Source: Streptomyces sp. Je 1-79 (GTDB taxonomy: Bacteria; Actinomycetota; Actinomycetes; Streptomycetales; Streptomycetaceae). Taken from it: 64,000 bases of DNA. Below, piece after piece: positions 49,576-60,816 of the stretch (its first letter is position 1; every line of letters begins with the position of its first letter). Position numbers and translations under genes: made by a program. The notes under the pieces are model-generated. The model saw nothing but the letters and a program-made list of their open reading frames with translations. It did no database searches and was not told where the DNA came from. The DNA is taken from the NCBI RefSeq assembly GCF_025195125.1, contig NZ_JAMGSL010000019.1, positions 60,212 to 124,211 of the forward strand, written 5' to 3'.

Positions 49576-49605
49576 GAGGGGGACACCGTTTCCGGTGTCC
49601 CCCTC
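49576..49605 (-). terminator. Terminator or attenuator hairpin between carB and pyrD
   Basis: A 13-bp perfect stem with a TTTC loop lies in the 55-bp gap between the carB stop and the pyrD start. It could end part of the carB transcripts before pyrD. Confidence 0.65.
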
Positions 49606-49613
49606 GTGGGTTG

Positions 49614-52914
<3,301 letters not shown>

Positions 52915-52922
<8 letters not shown>

Positions 52923-54078
52923 GCTCGGCCTCCATCAGGGATACGAAGCGGTCGAAGAGGTACGCGGCGTCGTGCGGGCCCGCGGCCGCCTCGGGGTGGT
53001 ACTGGACGGAGAAGGCCGGCTGGTCGAGCAGCTGGAGGCCTTCCACCACGTTGTCGTTCAGGCAGACGTGCGAGACCTCGGCACGCCCGTAGGGGGTGTC
53101 CGAGACCTTGTCGAGGGGCGCGTCGACGGCGAAGCCGTGGTTGTGCGCGGTGACCTCGACCTTGCCGGTCGTACGGTCCTGCACCGGCTGGTTGATGCCG
53201 CGGTGGCCGTACTTCAGCTTGTAGGTGCCGAAGCCGAGCGAGCGGCCGAGGATCTGGTTGCCGAAGCAGATGCCGAAGAGCGGCGTCCTGCGCTCCAGCA
53301 CGCCCTGCATGACGGAGACGGCGTGGTCGGCGGTGGCCGGGTCGCCGGGGCCGTTGGAGAAGAACACCCCGTCCGGGGCGACGGCGTAGACGTCCTCGAC
53401 GGTGGCGGTGGCGGGCAGCACGTGCACCTCGATGCCGCGCTCGGCCATCCGGTGCGGGGTCATGCCCTTGATGCCGAGGTCGACGGCGGCGACGGTGAAC
53501 TTCTTCTCGCCGATCGCGGGGACGACGTACGTCTCCTTGGTGGCGACCTCGGCGGAGAGGTTCGCGCCCTTCATCTGGGGGGCCGCCTTCACCTTGGCGA
53601 GGAGGGCTTCGTCCCGGACGCCCGTCCAGGCGTCGCCGGAGAAGATGCCGACGCGCATGGCGCCGCGCTCGCGCAGGTGGCGGGTGAGGGCGCGGGTGTC
53701 GATGCCGGAGATGCCGACGACGCCCTGGGCGGCCAGCTCCTCGTCCAGCGAGCGCTTGGCGCGCCAGTTGGAGGAGACGCGTGCGGGGTCGCGGACGACG
53801 TAACCGGAGACCCAGATACGGGAGGACTCGGGGTCGTCGTCGTTGACGCCGGTGTTGCCGACGTGCGGGGCGGTCATCACGACGACCTGGCGGTGGTACG
53901 ACGGGTCGGTGAGGGTCTCCTGGTAGCCGGTCATGCCGGTGGAGAAGACGGCCTCGCCGAAGGTCTCCCCCACGGCCCCGTAGGCGCGGCCGCGGAAGAT
54001 GCGGCCGTCCTCCAGGACGAGTACGGCGGGAGCGGCCTTGTGCCTCTGCGAGGCCGCTCCCTGGATGGAGGTCGTCAT
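52915..54078 (-). CDS. carA: Carbamoyl-phosphate synthase, small (glutaminase) subunit
   Basis: This 387-residue protein starts ATG TTSIQGAASQRHKAAPAVLV. The N-terminal CarA domain precedes a class I glutamine amidotransferase with FFSNGPGDPATADH, the nucleophile Cys in PLFGICFGNQILGRSLGFGT and the His/Glu pair in FSVQYHPEAAAGPHDAA. It releases ammonia from glutamine for CarB. Start overlaps the stop of the upstream PH-like gene by 4 bp. Confidence 0.96.
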
Positions 54079-54641
54079 CGTGCGGTGCCTTCCGTCGTCT
54101 TGATCATGCTGTTCAGGGTCTCGACCCAGGTGGCGTGCTCCGCCGCCCGGTCGGACCGGAAGCCGGAGTCGAGCAGCTTCTCGCCGTGCGCCCACGTGAC
54201 GATCAGCAGCCCGCCCTCGGCGAGTACCTTGCCCGCGATGCCCTTGTCGAGCCGGGCCTCGCGCAGGGCCGCGGCCGGGACGAAGAAGTCGTTCGCCCCG
54301 GGGCGAACGACCTCGATCCCCGCGTCCGTGAGGGTGAGCTCGACGCGGCTGCGGGTGCCGAGACCGTGGGCGACGATCCGGTCGAGCCACTGCCCGGCCG
54401 TGGTCGAGCCGTGGTACCGGCCGGAGAGCTTCAGTCTCGCCTCACCGGCGTTCTCGGGCATTCCCGGCAGTTCGGGGAGGTCCGACTGGAGGCTGCCCCG
54501 CCACTTCCATCCCTGGCGCATCAGCCAGTAGACGAAGGCGATGAAGAGCAGGAGTCCCGCGACCCAGCCGAGCCGCCCGGCCCAGTCGGTCACCTCCGCC
54601 GACTTCTGTTCGGCCTCGGCGGCCAGTTCGATGAGTGTCAC
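54075..54641 (-). CDS. PH-like membrane protein in the pyr operon
   Basis: This 188-residue protein has one membrane helix near the N-terminus (GWVAGLLLFIAFVYWLM, residues about 25-42). A cytoplasmic PH-like beta domain follows (RVELTLTDAGIEVVRPGAND, LIVTWAHGEKLLDSGFRSD). It sits between pyrC and carA with 4-bp overlaps on both sides, so it is translated with the pyrimidine enzymes. Such a gene is common at this place in streptomycetes but has no known role; membrane anchoring of a pyr enzyme complex is only a guess. Confidence 0.78.
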   Translation of the reverse strand: MTLIELAAEAEQKSAEVTDWAGRLGWVAGLLLFIAFVYWLMRQGWKWRGSLQSDLPELPGMPENAGEARLKLSGRYHGSTTAGQWLDRIVAHGLGTRSRVELTLTDAGIEVVRPGANDFFVPAAALREARLDKGIAGKVLAEGGLLIVTWAHGEKLLDSGFRSDRAAEHATWVETLNSMIKTTEGTAR

Positions 54642-55924
54642 GCCAGCTTCCCGTCCACGACCGTTGCCCGGCCCCGCAGGAACGTGTGGGTGACACGCCC
54701 CGGCAGCTCGCGCCCCTCGTACGGAGTGTTGCGGCTGCGGGAGGCGAAGCCCGCGGGGTCCACGAGACCACGGTATGCCGGATCGACCAGGGTCAGGTTC
54801 GCGGGCTCACCTGCCGAGACGGGGCGTCCGTGGCCCTTGGCCTGCCCGATCTCGGCGGGCTTGACGGACATCCGGTCGGCAACGCCGGCCCAGTCGAGGA
54901 GTCCGGTCTCGACCATCGTCTGCTGGACGACGGAGAGCGCGGTCTCCAGGCCGACCATGCCCATGGCGGCCGCGGCCCACTCGCAGTCCTTGTCCTCGTG
55001 CGGATGGGGGGCGTGGTCGGTGGCGACGATGTCGATCGTGCCGTCCGCCAGGGCCTCGCGCAGCGCCATCACGTCACGCTCGGTGCGCAGCGGCGGGTTG
55101 ACCTTGTAGACCGGGTTGTAGCTCCGGACCATCTCGTCGGTGAGGAGGAGGTGGTGCGGGGTGACCTCGGCGGTGACGTCGATGCCGCGGGACTTGGCCC
55201 AGCGGACGATCTCGACCGAACCGGCGGTGGAGAGGTGGCAGATGTGGACCCGGGAGCCGACGTGCTCGGCGAGCAGCACGTCGCGGGCGATGATCGACTC
55301 CTCGGCGACGGCCGGCCAGCCGCCGAGACCGAGCTCGGCGGAGACGACACCCTCGTTCATCTGGGCGCCCTCGGTGAGGCGGGGCTCCTGGGCGTGCTGG
55401 GCGACGACACCGCCGAAGGCCTTCACGTACTCCAGGGCGCGGCGCATCATGACGGCGTCGTCGACGCACTTGCCGTCGTCGGAGAAGACGGTGACGCCGG
55501 CGGCGGAGTCGTGCATGGCGCCGAGCTCGGCGAGCTTCTTGCCCTCCAGGCCGACGGTGACGGCGCCGATGGGCTGCACGTCGCAGTAGCCGGACTCCTT
55601 GCCGAGCCGGTAGACCTGCTCGACGACGCCGGCGGTGTCGGCGACCGGGAAGGTGTTGGCCATGGCGAAGACGGCGGTGAAGCCGCCGGAGGCGGCGGCG
55701 CGGGTACCGGTGAGGACGGTCTCGGAGTCCTCGCGGCCGGGCTCGCGCAGATGGGTGTGGAGGTCGACCAGGCCGGGCAGCAGGATCTGGCCCTCGGCCT
55801 CGATCACCGTCGCGCCCGCGGCCGACAGGCCCGTACCGACCTCGGCGATGGTCTCGCCGTCGATCAGGACGTCCTGGGCCTCGCCGCCCAGCACCTTGGC
55901 ACCGCGGATAAGGATCTTGCTCAT
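54638..55924 (-). CDS. pyrC: Dihydroorotase
   Basis: This 428-residue amidohydrolase starts ATG SKILIRGAKVLGGEAQDVLI. The metal-binding LVDLHTHLREPGREDSETVL, HAQEPRLTEG, HICHLSTAGSVEIVRWAKSR and the catalytic Asp in DIVATDHAPHPHEDKDCEW are intact. It cyclises carbamoyl aspartate to dihydroorotate. It is 2 bp after pyrB and overlaps the next gene by 4 bp. Class I by sequence length and HxH pattern. Confidence 0.96.
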   Translation of the reverse strand: MSKILIRGAKVLGGEAQDVLIDGETIAEVGTGLSAAGATVIEAEGQILLPGLVDLHTHLREPGREDSETVLTGTRAAASGGFTAVFAMANTFPVADTAGVVEQVYRLGKESGYCDVQPIGAVTVGLEGKKLAELGAMHDSAAGVTVFSDDGKCVDDAVMMRRALEYVKAFGGVVAQHAQEPRLTEGAQMNEGVVSAELGLGGWPAVAEESIIARDVLLAEHVGSRVHICHLSTAGSVEIVRWAKSRGIDVTAEVTPHHLLLTDEMVRSYNPVYKVNPPLRTERDVMALREALADGTIDIVATDHAPHPHEDKDCEWAAAAMGMVGLETALSVVQQTMVETGLLDWAGVADRMSVKPAEIGQAKGHGRPVSAGEPANLTLVDPAYRGLVDPAGFASRSRNTPYEGRELPGRVTHTFLRGRATVVDGKLA

Positions 55925-55926
55925 GG

Positions 55927-56907
55927 TTACTTGCTCTCCTCGGTACGGGTCTGGGTGACGGCGGAGTCGTTTCCGCCCAGAAGCAGGTAGAGGACGGCCA
56001 TACGGATGGAGACGCCGTTGGCGACCTGCTCGACGACCGTGCAGCGGTCGGAGTCGGCGACCTCGGCGGTGATCTCCATACCGCGGACCATCGGGCCGGG
56101 GTGCATGACGATCGCGTGCTCGGGCATCCTCGCCATCCGCTCGCCGTCGAGCCCGTACCGCCGCGAGTACTCGCGCTCGGTCGGGAAGAAGGCGGCGTTC
56201 ATCCGCTCGCGCTGCACACGCAGCATCATCACCGCGTCCGACTTGGGCAGCACGCTGTCGAGGTCGTAGCTGATCTCGCAGGGCCAGGTCTCGACACCGA
56301 CGGGGACGAGGGTGGGCGGGGCCACCAGGGTGACCTCGGCGCCGAGGGTGTGCAGCAGGTCGACGTTGGAGCGGGCGACCCGGCTGTGCAGGACGTCGCC
56401 GACGAGGGTGATGCGCTTGCCCGCGAGGTCCTGGCCGAGGCCCGCGTCGCGGCCGACGAGGCGGCGGCGCATGGTGAAGGCGTCCAGCAGGGCCTGGGTG
56501 GGGTGCTGGTGGGTGCCGTCGCCGGCGTTGATGACGGGGGCGTCGATCCAGCCGGAGGTCGCGAGGCGGTACGGGGCTCCGGAGGCGCCGTGGCGGATGA
56601 CGACGGCGTCGACGCCCATCGCCTCCAGGGTCTGCGCGGTGTCCTTGAGGGACTCGCCCTTGGAGACGCTGGAGCCCTTGGCCGCGAAGTTGATCACGTC
56701 GGCGGAGAGGCGCTTCTCTGCGGCCTCGAAGGAGATGCGGGTACGGGTGGAGTCCTCGAAGAAGAGGTTGCAGATCGTCCGGCCGCGCAGCGTGGGCAGC
56801 TTCTTGATCGGCCGGTCGGCGACCCGCGCCATCTCCTCGGCGGTGTCGAGGATGAGGACGGCGTCGTCGCGCGTGAGGTCGGCGGCCGAGATGAGGTGAC
56901 GCATCAT
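55927..56907 (-). CDS. pyrB: Aspartate carbamoyltransferase, catalytic subunit
   Basis: This 326-residue protein starts ATG MRHLISAADLTRDDAVLIL. The carbamoyl-phosphate motif FFEDSTRTRISFEAAEKRLS and the HPTQALLDAFTMRRRL motif are complete. It joins carbamoyl phosphate and aspartate. No pyrI regulatory gene is present, as in other Gram-positive bacteria. It is 119 bp downstream of pyrR. Confidence 0.96.
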   Translation of the reverse strand: MMRHLISAADLTRDDAVLILDTAEEMARVADRPIKKLPTLRGRTICNLFFEDSTRTRISFEAAEKRLSADVINFAAKGSSVSKGESLKDTAQTLEAMGVDAVVIRHGASGAPYRLATSGWIDAPVINAGDGTHQHPTQALLDAFTMRRRLVGRDAGLGQDLAGKRITLVGDVLHSRVARSNVDLLHTLGAEVTLVAPPTLVPVGVETWPCEISYDLDSVLPKSDAVMMLRVQRERMNAAFFPTEREYSRRYGLDGERMARMPEHAIVMHPGPMVRGMEITAEVADSDRCTVVEQVANGVSIRMAVLYLLLGGNDSAVTQTRTEESK

Positions 56908-57026
56908 CGGGGTGTTCTCCGTCGTAAGGAGGTGGGGGGTCCGGGGGTGTCCCGGGAGCCCCGTCGGGTGCGGGCGCGCAGGGGTGTGCCCTGGACCCGT
57001 CGGGAGGTCCGGGCCCGGCCGGTCGG

Positions 57027-57590
57027 CTAGGCGGAGGTCCTGCTGCCGAGCAGCACGGTGTCGCGACCGTCCTCCTCGGCGAGCTGGACCTTGACCGTCT
57101 CGCGCAGCGACGTGGGGAGGTTCTTGCCGACGTAGTCGGCGCGGATCGGAAGTTCGCGGTGGCCGCGGTCGACGAGGACCGCGAGCTGGACGGCGCGCGG
57201 GCGGCCGATGTCGCCGAGCGCGTCGAGCGCGGCGCGGATCGTACGGCCGGAGAAGAGCACGTCGTCGACGAGGACGACCAGGCGGCCGTCGATGCCGTCA
57301 CCGGGGATCTCGGTGCGGCCGATGGCCCGGGCGGGCTTCATCCGCAGGTCGTCGCGGTACATGGTGATGTCGAGCGAGCCGACCGGGATCTTGCGTCCGG
57401 TGATCTCGGCGAGCTTGTCGGCCAGCCGGCGGGCGAGGAAGACGCCGCGCGTCGGGATGCCGAGGAGGACCACGTCGTCGGCGCCCTTGGCGCGCTCGAC
57501 GATCTCGTGGGCGATGCGGGTCAGGACCCGCGCGATGTCGGGGCCCTCGAGAACCGGGCGTGCCGCATCGGAGTGCTGCTGTGCGTCCAT
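57027..57590 (-). CDS. pyrR: Bifunctional pyr regulator / uracil phosphoribosyltransferase
   Basis: This 187-residue protein starts ATG DAQQHSDAARPVLEGPDIAR. The PRPP motif LVVLVDDVLFSGRTIRAALD is intact, as are the basic RNA-binding residues around ARRLADKLAEITGRK. PyrR binds pyr mRNA when UMP is high and represses the operon. It is the first gene of the unit, behind GGAGG and a matching RNA site in its own leader. Confidence 0.95.
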   Translation of the reverse strand: MDAQQHSDAARPVLEGPDIARVLTRIAHEIVERAKGADDVVLLGIPTRGVFLARRLADKLAEITGRKIPVGSLDITMYRDDLRMKPARAIGRTEIPGDGIDGRLVVLVDDVLFSGRTIRAALDALGDIGRPRAVQLAVLVDRGHRELPIRADYVGKNLPTSLRETVKVQLAEEDGRDTVLLGSRTSA

Positions 57591-57611
57591 ATGAAACGGA
57601 CCTCCTTCTCC

Positions 57612-57622
57612 GCCTCACGGGA
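57612..57622 (-). promoter_or_regulatory. PyrR-binding RNA motif in the pyr leader
   Basis: Read on the minus strand the RNA is UCCCGUGAGGC, matching the PyrR loop consensus UCCNGNGAGGY, flanked by CCG...CGG that can close the stem. It is 7 nt upstream of the GGAGG ribosome site of pyrR and no terminator follows. Translational repression, as reported for mycobacteria, is therefore the likely mode. Confidence 0.78.
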
Positions 57623-57746
57623 CGGACCTTAAAGGACGTCGGATTTGCGCCATCGACTCTACCAGGGGCGGGTGAGTGCCCTGCTCACCACCCTGCCGCC
57701 ACTCCGGGCGCCGTCCCCCGGGAGGGGGCGGTATGGACCATTCGGC

Positions 57747-57776
57747 TTGACGGAGGAGAGTAACGCTGCGTAACCT
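57747..57776 (+). promoter_or_regulatory. bldD promoter
   Basis: TTGACG at 57747-57752 and TAACCT at 57771-57776 are separated by 18 bp and point to bldD, with a predicted start near 57783, about 60 bp before the ATG. A BldD box overlaps the -10 end of the spacer. Confidence 0.65.
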
Positions 57777-57789
57777 CACAGTGAGTTAC
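57760..57789. promoter_or_regulatory. Two adjacent BldD boxes (autoregulation)
   Basis: GTAACGCTGCGTAAC at 57760-57774 fits the BldD consensus nTnACnC(A/T)GnGTnAn at every defined position. CTCACAGTGAGTTAC at 57775-57789 fits at all but one. They sit end to end across the -10 region and start site of bldD, the known autorepression arrangement. Confidence 0.85.
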
Positions 57790-57844
57790 CAGCCAGGCGG
57801 CGGAGCCGCACGTTGTCTACAGCGTCCAGCGTCCGGGGAGCTAT

Positions 57845-58345
57845 ATGTCCAGCGAATACGCAAAGCAGCTCGGGGCCAAGCTCCGTGCCATCCGCACCCA
57901 GCAGGGCCTTTCCCTCCACGGTGTGGAAGAGAAGTCCCAGGGCCGCTGGAAGGCCGTCGTGGTCGGCTCGTACGAGCGTGGTGACCGCGCCGTGACGGTG
58001 CAGCGCCTCGCCGAGCTTGCGGACTTCTACGGCGTTCCGGTGCAGGAGCTCCTGCCCGGCACGACCCCCGGCGGGGCCGCCGAGCCGCCGCCGAAGCTCG
58101 TCCTCGACCTGGAGCGTCTGGCCCACGTCCCGCAGGAGAAGGCCGGTCCCCTGCAGCGCTACGCGGCGACGATCCAATCCCAGCGCGGCGACTACAACGG
58201 CAAGGTGCTGTCGATCCGCCAGGACGACCTGCGCACGCTCGCGGTCATCTACGACCAGTCGCCCTCGGTGCTGACCGAGCAGCTGATCAGCTGGGGCGTC
58301 CTGGACGCCGACGCGCGTCGCGCGGTCGCCCACGAGGAGAGCTGA
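57845..58345 (+). CDS. bldD: Developmental master regulator BldD
   Basis: This 166-residue repressor has an N-terminal XRE-type helix-turn-helix (AIRTQQGLSLHGVEEKSQGR, residues 15-60) and a C-terminal c-di-GMP-binding domain. The ligand motif RGD at 114-116 and RQDD at 125-128, with eight residues between, is fully conserved. Tetrameric c-di-GMP joins two BldD molecules and keeps sporulation genes off during growth. Two BldD boxes over its own promoter imply autorepression. It diverges from the pyr operon. Confidence 0.97.
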   Translation: MSSEYAKQLGAKLRAIRTQQGLSLHGVEEKSQGRWKAVVVGSYERGDRAVTVQRLAELADFYGVPVQELLPGTTPGGAAEPPPKLVLDLERLAHVPQEKAGPLQRYAATIQSQRGDYNGKVLSIRQDDLRTLAVIYDQSPSVLTEQLISWGVLDADARRAVAHEES

Positions 58346-58357
58346 GCAGAAACGTTG

Positions 58358-58402
58358 CCGCCGGGGCGGGGAAGGGCCTGAGGGCCTTCCCCGCCCCGGC
58401 GG
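58358..58402 (+). terminator. Terminator hairpin after bldD
   Basis: A perfect 18-bp stem (58358-58375 with 58385-58402), followed by TTTCTCTG, begins 13 bp past the bldD stop codon. Confidence 0.85.
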
Positions 58403-58527
58403 TTTCTCTGTGCCCCGGAGGGGACCAGGAGATCGCCTGAGCGGCCCTGAGAGAGCCCGGAGCGGGTCCGCCGGAGGCCCAGAGCGTCCCAGGAGTCCCA
58501 GGGGCCACAGGGGCCTCACAGCTACGC

Positions 58528-58566
58528 CGAAGGGGCCCGCAGCGCATCGTGCTGCGGGCCCCTTCG
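58528..58566 (-). terminator. Terminator hairpin after nusB
   Basis: A perfect 16-bp stem (58528-58543 with 58551-58566) with a 7-nt loop lies 18 bp past the nusB stop. It faces the bldD terminator; the 125 bp between the two hairpins hold nothing recognisable. Confidence 0.8.
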
Positions 58567-58583
58567 ACTGCGGGAGGGCCGTC

Positions 58584-59015
58584 TCAGGCTTCCCGGCGCA
58601 GGCGCGGCTTCAGGTCCTTGAAGCGGGCCAGCAGGCCGTTGACGAAGGTCGGCGACTCGTCCGTGGAGAACTCCTTGGCGAGCTGCACCGCCTCGTCGAT
58701 CGCCACGGCGTCCGGGGTCTCGTCCAGCCAGATCAGCTCGTACGCGCCGAGGCGCACGATGTTCCGGTCGGCGACCGGCATCCGGTCCAGGTCCCAGTCC
58801 ACCGCGTAGGTGGCGATGAGCTCGTCGATCCGGTTCGCGTACTCCGCGTACCCCTCGACCAGCACCATCGTGAACTCGTTGACCGGCGGCTGACGGTCGT
58901 CGGACCGTGCGTGCCGGACCCAGTCCGCGAGGACCTCCTGCACGGACGCACCGCGCTGGTCGGCCTCGAAGAGGATCTGGAAGGCACGCTTACGGGCCTT
59001 GCTGCGGGCAGCCAC
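58584..59015 (-). CDS. nusB: Transcription antitermination factor NusB
   Basis: This 143-residue all-helical protein starts ATG AARSKARKRAFQILFEADQR. It has the NusB fold motifs IDELIATYAVDWDLDRMPVA and DRNIVRLGAYELIWLDETPD, plus AIDEAVQLAKEFSTDESPTF. It pairs with NusE (S10) at boxA to support rRNA transcription. It is 2 bp after efp, the end gene of the aro-efp-nusB unit. Confidence 0.95.
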   Translation of the reverse strand: MAARSKARKRAFQILFEADQRGASVQEVLADWVRHARSDDRQPPVNEFTMVLVEGYAEYANRIDELIATYAVDWDLDRMPVADRNIVRLGAYELIWLDETPDAVAIDEAVQLAKEFSTDESPTFVNGLLARFKDLKPRLRREA

Positions 59016-59017
59016 GG

Positions 59018-59584
59018 TTAGTCGTTCACCCGGCCGAGGTAGTCGCTGCTGCGGGTGTCGACCTTGATCTTCTCACCGGTGGTGATGAAGAGCGGGACCT
59101 GGATCTCGTGGCCGGTCTCCAGCGTGGCGGGCTTGGTGCCACCGGTGGAACGGTCGCCCTGGACGCCCGGGTCCGTGTGCTGGATGGTCAGCACGACGGC
59201 GGCGGGGAGCTCGACGTAGAGCACCGAGCCCTCGTGCTGGGCGACGGAGGCGGTGAAGCCCTCGATCAGGAAGTTGGCGGCGTCACCGACGGCCTTGCGG
59301 TCGACGTGCAGCTGGTCGTAGGTCTCCATGTCCATGAAGACGAAGTAGTCGCCGTCCATGTAGGAGAACTGCATGTCGCGGCGGTCGATGGTGGCCGTGT
59401 CGACCTTCACGCCCGCGTTGAAGGTCTTGTCGACGACCTTGCCGGACAGCACGTTCTTGAGCTTGGTGCGCACGAAGGCCGGGCCCTTGCCGGGCTTGAC
59501 GTGCTGGAACTCGACGACGGACCAGAGCTGGCCGCCTTCGAGCTTGAGCACCATGCCGTTCTTGAGGTCGTTCGTGGAAGCCAC
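59018..59584 (-). CDS. efp: Elongation factor P
   Basis: This 188-residue protein from GTG 59584 reads ASTNDLKNGMVLKLEGGQLW. Its three beta domains are standard. The tip loop is KPGKGPAF with Lys33 inside the palindromic PGKGP, the form described for an actinobacterial subfamily that works without lysine modification. No epmA/epmB genes are nearby, which agrees. EF-P relieves ribosome stalling at proline runs; Pro-rich proteins are frequent in this window. Confidence 0.95.
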   Translation of the reverse strand: MASTNDLKNGMVLKLEGGQLWSVVEFQHVKPGKGPAFVRTKLKNVLSGKVVDKTFNAGVKVDTATIDRRDMQFSYMDGDYFVFMDMETYDQLHVDRKAVGDAANFLIEGFTASVAQHEGSVLYVELPAAVVLTIQHTDPGVQGDRSTGGTKPATLETGHEIQVPLFITTGEKIKVDTRSSDYLGRVND

Positions 59585-59632
59585 GGTTGCGGAATCTCCT
59601 GGACTGACGTGGACCAGGGAGGCCAACGCGCT

Positions 59633-60739
59633 CTACAGCGCGAGCAGCTCCTTGGTCGTAATGGTGAGTAGCTCGGGTCCGCCGTCCGCCTCCTGGCGCA
59701 CGACGAGCGTGTCTTCGATCCGGACCCCGCCCCGGCCCGGGAGGTGGACCCCCGGTTCGACGGTGACCGGCACACAAGCGTCCAGTTTACCCATGGCCGC
59801 GGGTGCGAGCTGCGGGTCCTCGTCGATTTCGAGACCGACACCGTGCCCGGTGACCGGCGGAACCGCCTCGCCGTGGCCCGCCGCGTCCAGGATCTGGCGG
59901 GCGGCGCGGTCCACCTCGCGGAACTCGGTGCCGGGGGCGAGCGACTCCCGTCCGGCGCGCTGAGCGGCGAAGACGAGGTCGTACAGCTCGATCTGCCAGT
60001 CGGCGGGGGTCGTGCCGATGACGAACGTACGGCCGATCTCGCACCGGTAGCCACGGTAGTTGGCGCCGAGGCAGACGGAGAGGAAATCTCCCTCCTCGAC
60101 CCGGCGGTCGGAGGGCTTGTGGCCGCCGCGCCCGGAGTTCGGGCCGGTGCCCACGGAGGTCGGGAACGCGGCGCCGTCCGCGCCGTGGTCGACGAGCCGG
60201 CGCTCCAGCTCGAGCGCGAGATGCCGCTCGGTCCGGCCCACGAGGATGGATTCGAGGAGCTCGCCCAGCGCCTGGTCGGCGATCTCCGCGGCGATCCGCA
60301 GGCAGGCGATCTCGTCCTCGTCCTTGACGATCCTCAGCTGCTCGACGGCTCCGCCGAGATCGGCGAGCTGGAGCTGCGGCGCGACCGAGCCCATCGCCCG
60401 GTGGCGGGCCACGGTCAGATGGTGCTCCTCCACGGCGAGGGCCTCCGCACCGGCCTTACGGGCGAAGCCGACCGCCGCGACCGCCGGATCGCCGCCGGCC
60501 GCGGGCAGCACGGACTGGCGGAGCAGCTCGTCGAGCCGCCCGTCGGCCGGATCACCGCCGGGGGCGGTGGGGCAGACCAGCACGTCCTCGTCCGGACCGA
60601 GCAGAAGGACGGCGCCGGGGGGTGAACCGCCCGCGAGATAGCGGACGTTGGCGGGGCGGGAGACCAGGGCCGCCGGGCTGCCGACTGCCGCGCACCGGTC
60701 GCGCAGCCGCACACGGCGGTCCGCATACACCTCTGACAT
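59633..60739 (-). CDS. M24 (aminopeptidase P-like) protein with altered metal ligands
   Basis: This 368-residue protein has an N-terminal creatinase-like domain and a C-terminal pita-bread domain from about residue 135. GHGVGLEIDEDP, PVTVEPGVHLP and GGVRIEDTLVV keep the His and both Glu ligands. The first Asp ligand is Cys (LSVCLGANYRGY, where active enzymes have D-x-G) and the second is Glu (RCEIGRTF, usually DITRT). It may be inactive or use another metal arrangement. It sits directly before efp, as pepP-efp pairs do in many bacteria. Confidence 0.85.
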   Translation of the reverse strand: MSEVYADRRVRLRDRCAAVGSPAALVSRPANVRYLAGGSPPGAVLLLGPDEDVLVCPTAPGGDPADGRLDELLRQSVLPAAGGDPAVAAVGFARKAGAEALAVEEHHLTVARHRAMGSVAPQLQLADLGGAVEQLRIVKDEDEIACLRIAAEIADQALGELLESILVGRTERHLALELERRLVDHGADGAAFPTSVGTGPNSGRGGHKPSDRRVEEGDFLSVCLGANYRGYRCEIGRTFVIGTTPADWQIELYDLVFAAQRAGRESLAPGTEFREVDRAARQILDAAGHGEAVPPVTGHGVGLEIDEDPQLAPAAMGKLDACVPVTVEPGVHLPGRGGVRIEDTLVVRQEADGGPELLTITTKELLAL

Positions 60740-60816
60740 GTTCCGAGCCTACGAGGGGCCGGGCGTCCCGGCCCGCTCAGCGCGGCCGACCGGGCCACGG
60801 CCGGCCCCTTCGGCCG

